In this document: piece by piece, positions 8,696 to 16,832 of the stretch
Numbering within the stretch: the stretch's first letter is position 1
How the letters are laid out: each line of letters begins with the position of its first letter
DNA from: Fidelibacterota bacterium
GTDB taxonomy: Bacteria > Fidelibacterota > Marinisomatia > SCGC-AAA003-L08 > D37C17
Direction: 5' to 3'
Length of the DNA: 64,000 bases
Assembly: GCA_014381415.1 (NCBI GenBank)
Contig: JACNLQ010000052.1
Coordinates: forward strand, 1 to 64,000
Notes under the pieces: generated by a model
What the model was told of the DNA's origin: nothing
What the model saw: only the letters and a program-made list of their open reading frames with translations
The model's database searches: none
Program-made: the position numbers and the translations under genes

Positions 8696-9391
8696 TTATA
8701 TAAAATTGTATTTAAGATTATTTTTATAGAATTTTATTAATAAGTATCTTTTTAAATGATACAAAGCTTTTTTGATATGCGATAAATCATTATATGCTAA
8801 TTTAGTTTTCCAAATCAAAGTATTCTCTTTTTGACAAAAATTAATAATCATATCCTTATATTGTAATGGAACTGCAATTATTATATCATAAATAATTACA
8901 ATAAATCTCTTATTATTATCCAATTCATAAATCAATTCAGAGATTGATGGCCATTGTAATGGATTGTGGGGCAGACATGGTGTTGATAAAAATAAACGTG
9001 CATCATCAATCAAAATAATTCCATTCCCTGCCCAATTATTAATTGCCTTTATTTCTTCAATTACAGGACATTCATAATCATAACCTGAAGTATCTTCACC
9101 AGACCAATGTGCATCAAGCCAAAAAATAGCTGATCCATCAATTTCCAATAGAATATTTTTTAACTTTGTAGAACTATCACCATGGATACAAACAATATTA
9201 CTTGCCTCAAATAATGGCTTTACTTTTTTGAAATATTTATCTGATTTTTCAATAGTAAAAATAATATTAAATATATTTTTTGCCCACAGAGAAGTCTTAC
9301 CTAAATAAGTACCTGTTTCTACAAAATATTTAATGTTTTCTTTTTTTGAAAAATTTACTATTAAGTTTTTAATTTGATAATTTAAAGGCAT
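8696..9391 (-). CDS. SAM-dependent methyltransferase-like protein
   Basis: A 231-residue protein with features of a class I methyltransferase: YFVETGTYLGKTSLWAKNI at about residues 22-40 as SAM motif I, IFTIEKSDKYFKK at about 44-56 with the acidic ribose-binding position, IHGDSSTKLKNIL at about 70-82, and AIFWLDAHWSGED at about 88-100 in place of motif IV. Proteins of this kind occur in polysaccharide loci and are thought to methylate sugars, though the family is little studied. The C-terminus is basic (HLKRYLLIKFYKNNLKYNF). The stop codon lies inside the presumed 5' end of the downstream fucosyltransferase frame. Confidence 0.65.
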   Translation of the reverse strand: MPLNYQIKNLIVNFSKKENIKYFVETGTYLGKTSLWAKNIFNIIFTIEKSDKYFKKVKPLFEASNIVCIHGDSSTKLKNILLEIDGSAIFWLDAHWSGEDTSGYDYECPVIEEIKAINNWAGNGIILIDDARLFLSTPCLPHNPLQWPSISELIYELDNNKRFIVIIYDIIIAVPLQYKDMIINFCQKENTLIWKTKLAYNDLSHIKKALYHLKRYLLIKFYKNNLKYNFI

Positions 9392-9483
9392 AACAAGCTA
9401 ATTAATTGTATCTTAAAAAATCTCATTCCCTAATTTTTTATTTCCGTTTTTATATCAATATTTATTTAGTTGGGAATATCTCA

Positions 9484-10143
9484 TTACAAAAAATTATTCT
9501 TTATAAATGAATTTATATACTGAGGATTGCCTATATGCACATTACCATCACTTAACTCAAAATTTAAGAAACCCGCATCATTACAATAATTATTGTACAC
9601 ATTAAAAAACAAATATCCATTCTCCAGGCATTTTTCATCTAATTTCTTATTCATATAATTAACATAGCTTTTTCTCTCTTGGTTCATGCCTAAAAATGGG
9701 AAATCATGTGTTTCGTTATGTTTATGTTTCTCCCTTTCTACTGGCGGTATAACATTGTAAAAACATATTTTCATATTCTTGAGTTTTTCAACATTATTTC
9801 TAATTGAAGAAAAATATCTATCTACTAAATTATTAATAACCGTTTTATATCCAAATTTATTGAATTTCCAAACGTGACATCTACAATCTATTTCTCCAAA
9901 ACAGAAAATAATTATATCATTTTCTCGCAAATTATATCCATTTAACTTTAATAATTTTTCATTCTCACCAACAGAATGCATTAATCTGGGTCCTAAATAA
10001 TGAATCTGAATACTGACTTTGGGTATTACAATTATTTCCCACGGTATTTTTGCATGACTATCCCCAATAGTATGAATATATAAATTATTTCTATTTTTTA
10101 ATCCTATTACTTTTGTTTTAATATATTTTGTAACAGAAAGCAA
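9484..10143 (-). CDS. SGNH/GDSL-type hydrolase-like protein
   Basis: A 219-residue protein with the block layout of SGNH hydrolases. Block I is HTIGDSHAKIP at about residues 24-34, with the nucleophile Ser. Block III is FGEIDCRCH near 81-89 in place of the usual GxND. Block V is LSDGNVHIG near 197-205, giving the catalytic Asp and His. Such enzymes add or remove O-acyl groups on glycans, and the position in a polysaccharide operon suits that role. No signal peptide is evident, so it probably acts in the cytosol before export. It lies 10 bases downstream of the exporter ATPase gene. Substrate unknown. Confidence 0.65.
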   Translation of the reverse strand: MLSVTKYIKTKVIGLKNRNNLYIHTIGDSHAKIPWEIIVIPKVSIQIHYLGPRLMHSVGENEKLLKLNGYNLRENDIIIFCFGEIDCRCHVWKFNKFGYKTVINNLVDRYFSSIRNNVEKLKNMKICFYNVIPPVEREKHKHNETHDFPFLGMNQERKSYVNYMNKKLDEKCLENGYLFFNVYNNYCNDAGFLNFELSDGNVHIGNPQYINSFIKNNFL

Positions 10144-10153
10144 TTACTGAAAT

Positions 10154-11404
10154 TCAATTAGATAATTTTATTTCTACATCTTGTTGGTTGATTATTAAAC
10201 CACAATTTGTATCAAAGGCCATGTTTTTATCAACATAATTTTCAAACTTTATAGTTTTTGCATTTTGTAAATATTGAATTGTCTCTTTCCCATTTAACAT
10301 TGAAAGTCCCAAGTTTATTTGATACTTACCTGTATAGTATATATTATCTTCAGTAATAATAAATAGATATTCACCTTTATCAAGGGAAGTCGGTTTTAAC
10401 CATATTGTTCGCAAAGAAACATTTTCAAATGTAGAAAAACCAACACCTAAAATAAAATCTGTAATGAATGATGTTATAGTTACTGATACAATTATTTTGT
10501 AAGGTTTATAGATTGGAATTGTATTTAGACTTTTTTCATTTATATCAGTTATTTTGATTTTTGTGACATACGCTATTTTGTCTTCCTCAATATTAAAAGA
10601 ATCCTCATCAGCTTTATCAATTCCTTCCAAATACTTATCAATGGTTTCAACAGCTGTTCCTTTATACTTTAGTTTGCCATTTTCTAAAAGAATTGCCTTA
10701 TCACATAAAACCCTGATAGACCCAATATTATGGCTGACAAATAAAACCGTTCGCCCCTGTTTAGCAATAGAATCCATTTTTCTAAGACATTTCGCTTGAA
10801 ATGAGATATCACCCACAGCTAATACTTCATCAATAAGTAATATTTCTGGTTCAAGATGTGCTGCAACTGCAAATGCCAACCTGACATACATTCCACTTGA
10901 ATAGCGTTTCACCGGTGTATCAATATACCGTTCAATACCGGAATAATCAATAATTTCATCTAACCTTTGATCAATTTCATTCCTTAACATTCCTAATATT
11001 GCACCGTTTAGATATATATTTTCTCGGCCTGTGAGATCAGGATGAAATCCTGTGCCAATTTCCAACAAGCTTGCAATCCTTCCCTTTATTCTGGCAATAC
11101 CTGTTGTGGGTGATGTTATCCTGGATAAAATCTTTAATAAGGTAGATTTTCCCGCACCATTTTTTCCGATGATTCCTAATACATCTCCTTGATTAACTTC
11201 CAGATTAATATCCTTTAGTGCCCAAATTTGGTTACTTATTCCAGATTTGTTTTGAATATTTCTTTCGCCTATTTTTTGAAAAGGATCCTCCTTTTTATTT
11301 ATTTTTGCCCACCAGCGTTTCAAATCATTCTGCAAAGTACCACTCCCTATAGTTCCAAGTCTATAGAGCTTTGATATATTTTCTATTTTTATAACAGTAG
11401 ACAT
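10154..11404 (-). CDS. polysaccharide ABC exporter ATP-binding subunit (Wzt type)
   Basis: The nucleotide-binding subunit of a capsule or O-antigen ABC exporter that flips a lipid-linked glycan across the inner membrane. The ATPase domain has Walker A GIIGKNGAGKSTLLKI near residue 85, the signature RYSSGMYVRLAFAVAAHLEP near 178-197, and Walker B ILLIDEVLAVGD. After residue 270 there is an extra beta-rich domain of about 140 residues (YKPYKIIVSVTITSF onward), matching the C-terminal carbohydrate-binding domain of Wzt, which recognises the finished chain end. A longer frame begins at 11419, but the ATG at 11404 follows the permease stop by one base and is the likelier start. It pairs with the adjacent permease. 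Confidence 0.9.
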   Translation of the reverse strand: MSTVIKIENISKLYRLGTIGSGTLQNDLKRWWAKINKKEDPFQKIGERNIQNKSGISNQIWALKDINLEVNQGDVLGIIGKNGAGKSTLLKILSRITSPTTGIARIKGRIASLLEIGTGFHPDLTGRENIYLNGAILGMLRNEIDQRLDEIIDYSGIERYIDTPVKRYSSGMYVRLAFAVAAHLEPEILLIDEVLAVGDISFQAKCLRKMDSIAKQGRTVLFVSHNIGSIRVLCDKAILLENGKLKYKGTAVETIDKYLEGIDKADEDSFNIEEDKIAYVTKIKITDINEKSLNTIPIYKPYKIIVSVTITSFITDFILGVGFSTFENVSLRTIWLKPTSLDKGEYLFIITEDNIYYTGKYQINLGLSMLNGKETIQYLQNAKTIKFENYVDKNMAFDTNCGLIINQQDVEIKLSN

Positions 11405-11405
11405 A

Positions 11406-12266
11406 TCAGGCGTTATCAATAAAATCTTTTTCTGTATGATTGAAAAATAAAAAGCCTAGAAAAAATATTCCTCCTGTGAAAATCAATGTATATAGAATGG
11501 AATTAAAACAAACTTGTCCAACTTCGAAAACCATATACCTGAATGATTCAACGATAGCTGACATCGGATTTGCAAGAATGATCCATTTATATTTTTCCGG
11601 TACTATGGAAAGTGGGAAAATGACTGGAGAAGCATACATGAGTAGTTGGACTCCAAAACCTATTAGAAAACGAACATCTCTGTACTTAGAAGTAATGGCA
11701 GAGAATAAAAGTCCGAAACCAAGACCCTGGATACCCATCAAAATAACTAAAACAGGTAACAACCAAATTAATTGTAATTGTACTTGAATGCTATCAGCAT
11801 TATTAATAATAAAATATCCTAATAGACTAAAAAATAGCATTAATTGGATAAAATAACGAACCAAACTGCTAATAAGTGTCGCCAAAGGAATTATAATTCT
11901 TGGAAAATAAACCTTCCCATAAATACCAGCATTACCTGCAAGGGAATTACTAGTAGACGTAAGAGCAGTAGAAAAGTAATTCCAAGTTATAATCCCTGCC
12001 ATATAAAAAAGTGGTTTAGGCAATCCTTCGGTTGATATGTTGGCAATGTTTCCGAATATTACCGTAAAAACAAGTGTGGTTAAAATAGGGGGAATAATTA
12101 TCCAAATTGGTCCTAGAATAGTCTGCTTATACTGGGCAATAATATTCCTACGAATATAAATCTTAAGAAGATCCCGGTATTGCCATATTTCACTCAGATG
12201 AAAATCAAACCAACCCCTATGGGGTGTAATGGTTAAATCCCAATTATTTGAATTAGATTTAATCAA
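11406..12266 (-). CDS. polysaccharide ABC exporter permease (Wzm/ABC-2 type)
   Basis: A 286-residue integral membrane permease of the ABC-2 family, partner of the adjacent ATPase. The N-terminus has the family segment WQYRDLLKIYIRRNIIAQYK leading to the first membrane helix (TILGPIWIIIPPILTTLVFT). About six membrane segments follow, including VLVILMGIQGLGFGLLFSAI and LLMYASPVIFPLSIVPEKYK, which is typical of Wzm/TagG proteins. Its stop is followed one base later by the ATPase start, indicating translational coupling. It sits 9 bases downstream of the autokinase gene. Confidence 0.9.
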   Translation of the reverse strand: MIKSNSNNWDLTITPHRGWFDFHLSEIWQYRDLLKIYIRRNIIAQYKQTILGPIWIIIPPILTTLVFTVIFGNIANISTEGLPKPLFYMAGIITWNYFSTALTSTSNSLAGNAGIYGKVYFPRIIIPLATLISSLVRYFIQLMLFFSLLGYFIINNADSIQVQLQLIWLLPVLVILMGIQGLGFGLLFSAITSKYRDVRFLIGFGVQLLMYASPVIFPLSIVPEKYKWIILANPMSAIVESFRYMVFEVGQVCFNSILYTLIFTGGIFFLGFLFFNHTEKDFIDNA

Positions 12267-12275
12267 TTTAATTAT

Positions 12276-14630
12276 TTAACTCTGTTGACCTATACTATAA
12301 TTATAGTTGTTATAACTATAGTAATTTTTTGAATAATAAGAATTTTTTTTATTCAAATCGTTCAGGACGACACCTGTAAGGTATGTATTAACATGAGATA
12401 ATGAATTAAGCGAATGGTCAATACTATCTTTATCCGTATTCCCAAACCTTACAACAAGAATAAACTGATTAATTAATCTGGAAAGAACAACTGCATCTGT
12501 AACAGCCATAATTGGTGGAGCATCAAATAAAATGACTTCATAATTTTCTTTTAAAATTTCTACCAATTTTTTCATTGTTTCTGAACCAAGTAGCTCGGAA
12601 GGATTGGGTGGTATTACACCACTATAAATTATATTCAAATTCTCAATATCTGTTGGTTGTATAACTGATTCCCACTTTTCTTCTATTCCACTTAATAAAT
12701 GTGTTATTCCTTTCTCATTATTCCCATTAAAAACCTTATGAAGTACTGGTTTCCGTAGGTCTCCATCAACCAATAAAGTTTTCTTTCCAAGATTGGCATA
12801 GGTAATTGCCAAATTTATGATTGTTGTTGTTTTTCCTTCTCCTGGTCCTGGGCTAGATACCATTATAGTTCCTTTCTCACCCTTTTTTGTATACATAAGA
12901 CTGGTTCTTAAACTTCGATAAGCTTCTGAAATAGGTGATTTCGGGTCCTCATGAGTTATTAATCTCCTTTGGAGATTTCCAATTCCCTTCCTTCCATTTG
13001 TTATTTGATTAATCTGCTTTCTACCTTTTTTAACAAACCGATAGTTAGAATAAGATTCTTGTCCCTGCTCAATAGAAGGGATAATGCCGAGTACCGGTAA
13101 TTTTTTTCTCTCAATAAATTCAACAGATTTAATGGTGTTATCAAAATATTCAATAGCAAGGTTTATAACAAATCCTATAATAAACCCTATGAATAACGCC
13201 ATGGATAAATTTCTTGGAATATCTGGACTTATCGGCTCTTTTGGTGGCTCTGCCTGATTCACTATACGAACTTTCCCTGGCTCAGAGGCCATGCTAACTC
13301 TGGCTTCTTCCATCTTTTGCCGCATATATGAATATGTATTGGATAACACTGCTTTTTCCCTGTTAAGCTTACCTAAAAAAGACTGTTTCTCAGGTAAAAT
13401 TTTAATATCATTTTTATACTTAAAAATTAATGCTTGATATTCTCGAGATTTTGTTTCCAGTAAGTTTAGGTTTGTTTCAAATTTCAAAATTTCACCCAGT
13501 AGCTTCTGCCGATATTCTAAGGGATCTACAATTGATAATCCTGCTGAAATTAGTTCATTAGTCTTATTCTCTAACTGATTTTTTAAATTACTTAAGTTAT
13601 CTTTTGTTTTTAAAACAGCTTCATGATTTGACCCATAAACAGTAGAATTTCTAACTAATTCAGCTTCTTTTTCATTCACCTGAGTCCTTAGGGCAAATAA
13701 TTGTGCATTGATTGAATTCAATATTTGCACAGCTAAATCTTTTTCAATACTTGATAATTGCTTGGCAAGATACTTTTTCTGACTGAGTAAAATATTGATC
13801 TCCAAATTGTTATTATTAAATTTAGATTCGATATTTGTTAAATTATTTAACATATTAGATACATTTCCATCTAGATCATATATTTCATTTTCCCGTTTAT
13901 AATTTTCTATATTTTGCTCAATTTCTTCCATTTCACGATCTTTTTCATCTAACCTGTCCTGCAAAAAAGATTTCAGATTCATGGATTCATTACTACTCCA
14001 TTCTTTATCTCTCTTCTGGTATGCGGAAGCAACTGTATTAGCAAGTAGAGCAGCTTCATATGGGTGGGGACTCATAGTTGTTATTTGTATTATATTAGTC
14101 CCTCTTCGGTAGGTTACATTAATTGTATTTATTACATTTCGATAAAATTGTGTACCTATTTTATTACTATATGGTTCATCATATTTAGGTGGTTTATTTT
14201 CTTCAGGATTATATTGACCAAATGTTAATAGCTTCTTTATTGGCCTTCGGAGTCTTTGCCCACGAGGGATGAATACTTTTGTTCCAAAAACATATAATCG
14301 ATTTCTTTTATTTGATTTCCATAATGATTCAACTACATCTTCTGCAATGATTCGGGATTTAATGACTGCAACTTCATCTGATATTTTGAAATTTTCATTT
14401 ACTCCAAAATTAAATATCGCCTGTGCCTTACTGCTTTTTTCTATCATTAATGATACAGTTGCCTGATAAATTGGGGGAGTAGAGTAGGTTACATAAATCG
14501 TTCCAGTTAGAATAATAATGACAGAAGCAATTATCCAAAAACGGGCACGAATAATTTTGCGTATTAGATCTTTTAGAGTTACAGGTGGACTTTCATTTAC
14601 CAACGGAGTATGAGTTAATTGGTCTCCCAT
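12276..14630 (-). CDS. Wzc/GumC-like polysaccharide co-polymerase with tyrosine autokinase
   Basis: A 784-residue inner-membrane protein controlling chain length and export of the polysaccharide. It has a Wzz-type N-terminal domain with one membrane helix at about 33-50, a long periplasmic coiled coil (about 210-450), the second helix preceded by a Pro-rich stretch (EPPKEPISPDIP, about 460-500), and a cytosolic BY-kinase. The kinase shows Walker A SSPGPGEGKTTT, Walker A' LLVDGDLRKP and Walker B VILFDAPPIM. The extreme C-terminus is a tyrosine cluster (NSYYSKNYYSYNNYNYS), the autophosphorylation site. Its start overlaps the stop of the SLBB gene by one base. Such kinases normally serve Wzx/Wzy systems, yet here an ABC exporter follows. 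Confidence 0.92.
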   Translation of the reverse strand: MGDQLTHTPLVNESPPVTLKDLIRKIIRARFWIIASVIIILTGTIYVTYSTPPIYQATVSLMIEKSSKAQAIFNFGVNENFKISDEVAVIKSRIIAEDVVESLWKSNKRNRLYVFGTKVFIPRGQRLRRPIKKLLTFGQYNPEENKPPKYDEPYSNKIGTQFYRNVINTINVTYRRGTNIIQITTMSPHPYEAALLANTVASAYQKRDKEWSSNESMNLKSFLQDRLDEKDREMEEIEQNIENYKRENEIYDLDGNVSNMLNNLTNIESKFNNNNLEINILLSQKKYLAKQLSSIEKDLAVQILNSINAQLFALRTQVNEKEAELVRNSTVYGSNHEAVLKTKDNLSNLKNQLENKTNELISAGLSIVDPLEYRQKLLGEILKFETNLNLLETKSREYQALIFKYKNDIKILPEKQSFLGKLNREKAVLSNTYSYMRQKMEEARVSMASEPGKVRIVNQAEPPKEPISPDIPRNLSMALFIGFIIGFVINLAIEYFDNTIKSVEFIERKKLPVLGIIPSIEQGQESYSNYRFVKKGRKQINQITNGRKGIGNLQRRLITHEDPKSPISEAYRSLRTSLMYTKKGEKGTIMVSSPGPGEGKTTTIINLAITYANLGKKTLLVDGDLRKPVLHKVFNGNNEKGITHLLSGIEEKWESVIQPTDIENLNIIYSGVIPPNPSELLGSETMKKLVEILKENYEVILFDAPPIMAVTDAVVLSRLINQFILVVRFGNTDKDSIDHSLNSLSHVNTYLTGVVLNDLNKKNSYYSKNYYSYNNYNYSIGQQS

Positions 14631-15133
14631 TATGATCCCGAAATCGAAAGGAGATTACTGAGATTTAAATAAATATTTATCAAATTCATTACGGTATTTA
14701 TGGTTCCAACTTCTTCAACAAAATAGGACCAATTAGTCTGCTTAATAATAAATGTATCATTTGGCTGTATTGATATAAAGTTTGACCGATCACCTGTATT
14801 AAGAAAATCTGTAAAATCAATAACTTGAACGATATTTCCATATTTATTGGGATATTCATGATATACTCGAATTTTCTTCAGATTTGCACCTTTTTGGGGT
14901 CCGCCGGTTAAAGAAAATAAAGTGGCCAAATCTATTCCTTCATCTACTAGGATCCTGCCGGGATTACCAACATGTCCCCAAACATTAACATACATACGAA
15001 TAATACCATCAGCTCCAGAAACATAACGTGCCCCAGTATTGGATCGATTGTCCACCTGTTCAACTTCAGACTGAGAAAAACTAAAACTGAAGACAAACGG
15101 AAGTAATATTATTCTTAATAATTGCTTTTTCAT
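14630..15133 (-). CDS. small SLBB-domain exported protein
   Basis: A protein of about 167 residues from the ATG at 15133, which has a TAGGAG ribosome site 11 bases upstream; a longer frame opens at 15175. It begins with a signal peptide (MKKQLLRIILLPFVFSFSFS). The mature part has one SLBB-type beta-grasp domain, seen in MYVNVWGHVGNPGRILVDEG and LFSLTGGPQKGANL. Outer-membrane polysaccharide export proteins have an N-terminal export domain before their SLBB repeats, and that domain is missing here. It may be a periplasmic gasket or adaptor linking the Wzc-like protein to an outer-membrane channel encoded elsewhere. It is the first gene of the export block. Confidence 0.75.
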   Translation of the reverse strand: MKKQLLRIILLPFVFSFSFSQSEVEQVDNRSNTGARYVSGADGIIRMYVNVWGHVGNPGRILVDEGIDLATLFSLTGGPQKGANLKKIRVYHEYPNKYGNIVQVIDFTDFLNTGDRSNFISIQPNDTFIIKQTNWSYFVEEVGTINTVMNLINIYLNLSNLLSISGS

Positions 15134-15237
15134 CGGAAAGAACACTCCTATAATGTAGATAAAATTACATCTCATAATTCTGTTCTATCAAGAAACAAAA
15201 ATTTAGTTTAATTAAATTGTTCCAATCAAAGTATTGC

Positions 15238-16236
15238 TTATTTTTCTTGTAATTCATTCGAATCTGCTTTTAATACATTCTTTATTGCTTGTTCATGAAA
15301 CTGACTTTTCAGAAAATAATAAGCCCCCAATATAGTAAATAGAATATATCCGTAGGCATGCATTAAAATTGCAAATGAATTACCATCGTTTGGTGTGAAA
15401 GCAAATATATCTACCATAGTATATTTCACTGCAGCATGAAAAGTACCAATCATACCTGGTGCAGAAGGAATAGATAGCACCAGGGAAGAAATTACTAATA
15501 CTGTTAATGACTGAGTCCAACTAAGATTAAATTGAAATGCTCTCTGAATAAAATAAACATCTAACAAGTAGATACTCCAAATTAAAATACTCGCAATCAC
15601 AACAGGGACAATCCTATGTTTTTTGATTGATTGAAGACCCTCCATCATTTGATTTAATATCCTCAATAATTTATTTTCTGTAGATTTAATTTTAATTCTG
15701 CTTATAATGATGAGTGAAAAAATTAATACTGATAACACAACGCCGCCTTTAAGTATAAAATTACTCACCCATCCTTCTTCAAATGGATATATTAATAGTA
15801 GAATGATGGCAAAGAAAGTTAGAGCCAACATATCCATCAATCTTTCTAATACAACGGTACCGAATACAAAACTTTTAGAAAGATTATTTTCTTTCCCAAT
15901 AATATAAGCTCTTAATATTTCCCCTAAGCGTAATGGCAGTACATTATTCCCAAAATATCCAATAAGTTCTGCTTTGTATAATGATGAAACAGAAGGTGAA
16001 GCTGATTCTTTGAATAACCACTTCCAACGCAATCCTCTCACCCAAACGGAACCCCATAAAAATATTGCTGCTAATATTAAATACACTAAATCGATTTGCT
16101 GAATAGATCGTTTAAAATCGAAGAAATTAAAATCTTTAAACGCCCAATAAATACCAGCTAAACTGATAATAATTCCTGAAATCACTTTCGGATTACCCGC
16201 CAGCCCTGCCATATTTATTTTGCGATTATTGCTCAT
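15238..16236 (-). CDS. flippase-like membrane protein (LPG synthase TM-region family)
   Basis: A 332-residue integral membrane protein of the UPF0104/lysylphosphatidylglycerol-synthetase membrane-domain family. About eight hydrophobic segments are visible. The family signature is present: WVRGLRWKWLF near residue 66, then ELIGYFGNNVLPLRLGEILR near 90-109 and VVLERLMDMLAL near 127-138. Members move or modify lipids, but no soluble catalytic domain is attached here. Its start overlaps the lolA-like stop by 4 bases, which ties it to the ftsK-lolA group rather than to the polysaccharide operon that follows after a gap of about 100 bases. Confidence 0.82.
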   Translation of the reverse strand: MSNNRKINMAGLAGNPKVISGIIISLAGIYWAFKDFNFFDFKRSIQQIDLVYLILAAIFLWGSVWVRGLRWKWLFKESASPSVSSLYKAELIGYFGNNVLPLRLGEILRAYIIGKENNLSKSFVFGTVVLERLMDMLALTFFAIILLLIYPFEEGWVSNFILKGGVVLSVLIFSLIIISRIKIKSTENKLLRILNQMMEGLQSIKKHRIVPVVIASILIWSIYLLDVYFIQRAFQFNLSWTQSLTVLVISSLVLSIPSAPGMIGTFHAAVKYTMVDIFAFTPNDGNSFAILMHAYGYILFTILGAYYFLKSQFHEQAIKNVLKADSNELQEK

Positions 16237-16832
16237 CTCAAATCAAAACTGCTGGTACTTTCATTTCCAATTTCCAAAATAAGATTTTTTTCTGATGCAA
16301 AGGTAATTTGTGAAAGTTTCGATTTCATATCATGTTGAATAATAACAATCGAGTTAAGGGTTTTGGAGTCTGGACTAAAATACGCTCTAATATCATTTCC
16401 TTTACCCAATAATTTAATTTGATATCCACCATCTTTTTTCTGCTTAATGGGTAATGCTTTTAATTTTTTTAACTTTACCCACGAAAACAATGACTTTTCC
16501 AATTGTTTGTCTGGATCTTGAATAAATATCTGATTGGTTCTTGAATCATAACTTTTCCAAACCTTTCCATCAGACACAACTGTACGTGGACCTATTTCAA
16601 ACCGAAATTTATTTTTCTTCCCAACAGTAATTTTGCCAGAAATTAAAGTATCATTTTGACCAGAAAAATATTGAGTTTCAATTTTTAGTTTAAATGATAC
16701 AGATTTAATATCCTCCTTGAGTATAATTTTATGCTCATCTATCCAATCATCAATTGGATTTGAACCGAAACACAAAGTAAGAAAAAAAATATACTTACCC
16801 ACTAAAAATTGTATCCAAGTAAGATTCGTCAA
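16233..16832 (-). CDS. lolA: LolA-like outer-membrane lipoprotein carrier
   Basis: A 199-residue periplasmic protein expected to shuttle lipoproteins from the inner to the outer membrane. It has a hydrophobic export segment (GKYIFFLTLCFG), then the half-barrel pattern of LolA: ETQYFSGQNDTLISGKITVG, KNKFRFEIGPRTVVSDGKVW near 75-95, and a QITFASEKN strand near the end. It follows ftsK as in many Bacteroidota. The ATG at 16832 overlaps the ftsK end by 38 bases; a GTG at 16802 (VGKYIFF) would reduce the overlap to 8 bases and may be the true start. Sequence conservation is weak, as is usual for LolA. Confidence 0.75.
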   Translation of the reverse strand: MTNLTWIQFLVGKYIFFLTLCFGSNPIDDWIDEHKIILKEDIKSVSFKLKIETQYFSGQNDTLISGKITVGKKNKFRFEIGPRTVVSDGKVWKSYDSRTNQIFIQDPDKQLEKSLFSWVKLKKLKALPIKQKKDGGYQIKLLGKGNDIRAYFSPDSKTLNSIVIIQHDMKSKLSQITFASEKNLILEIGNESTSSFDLR

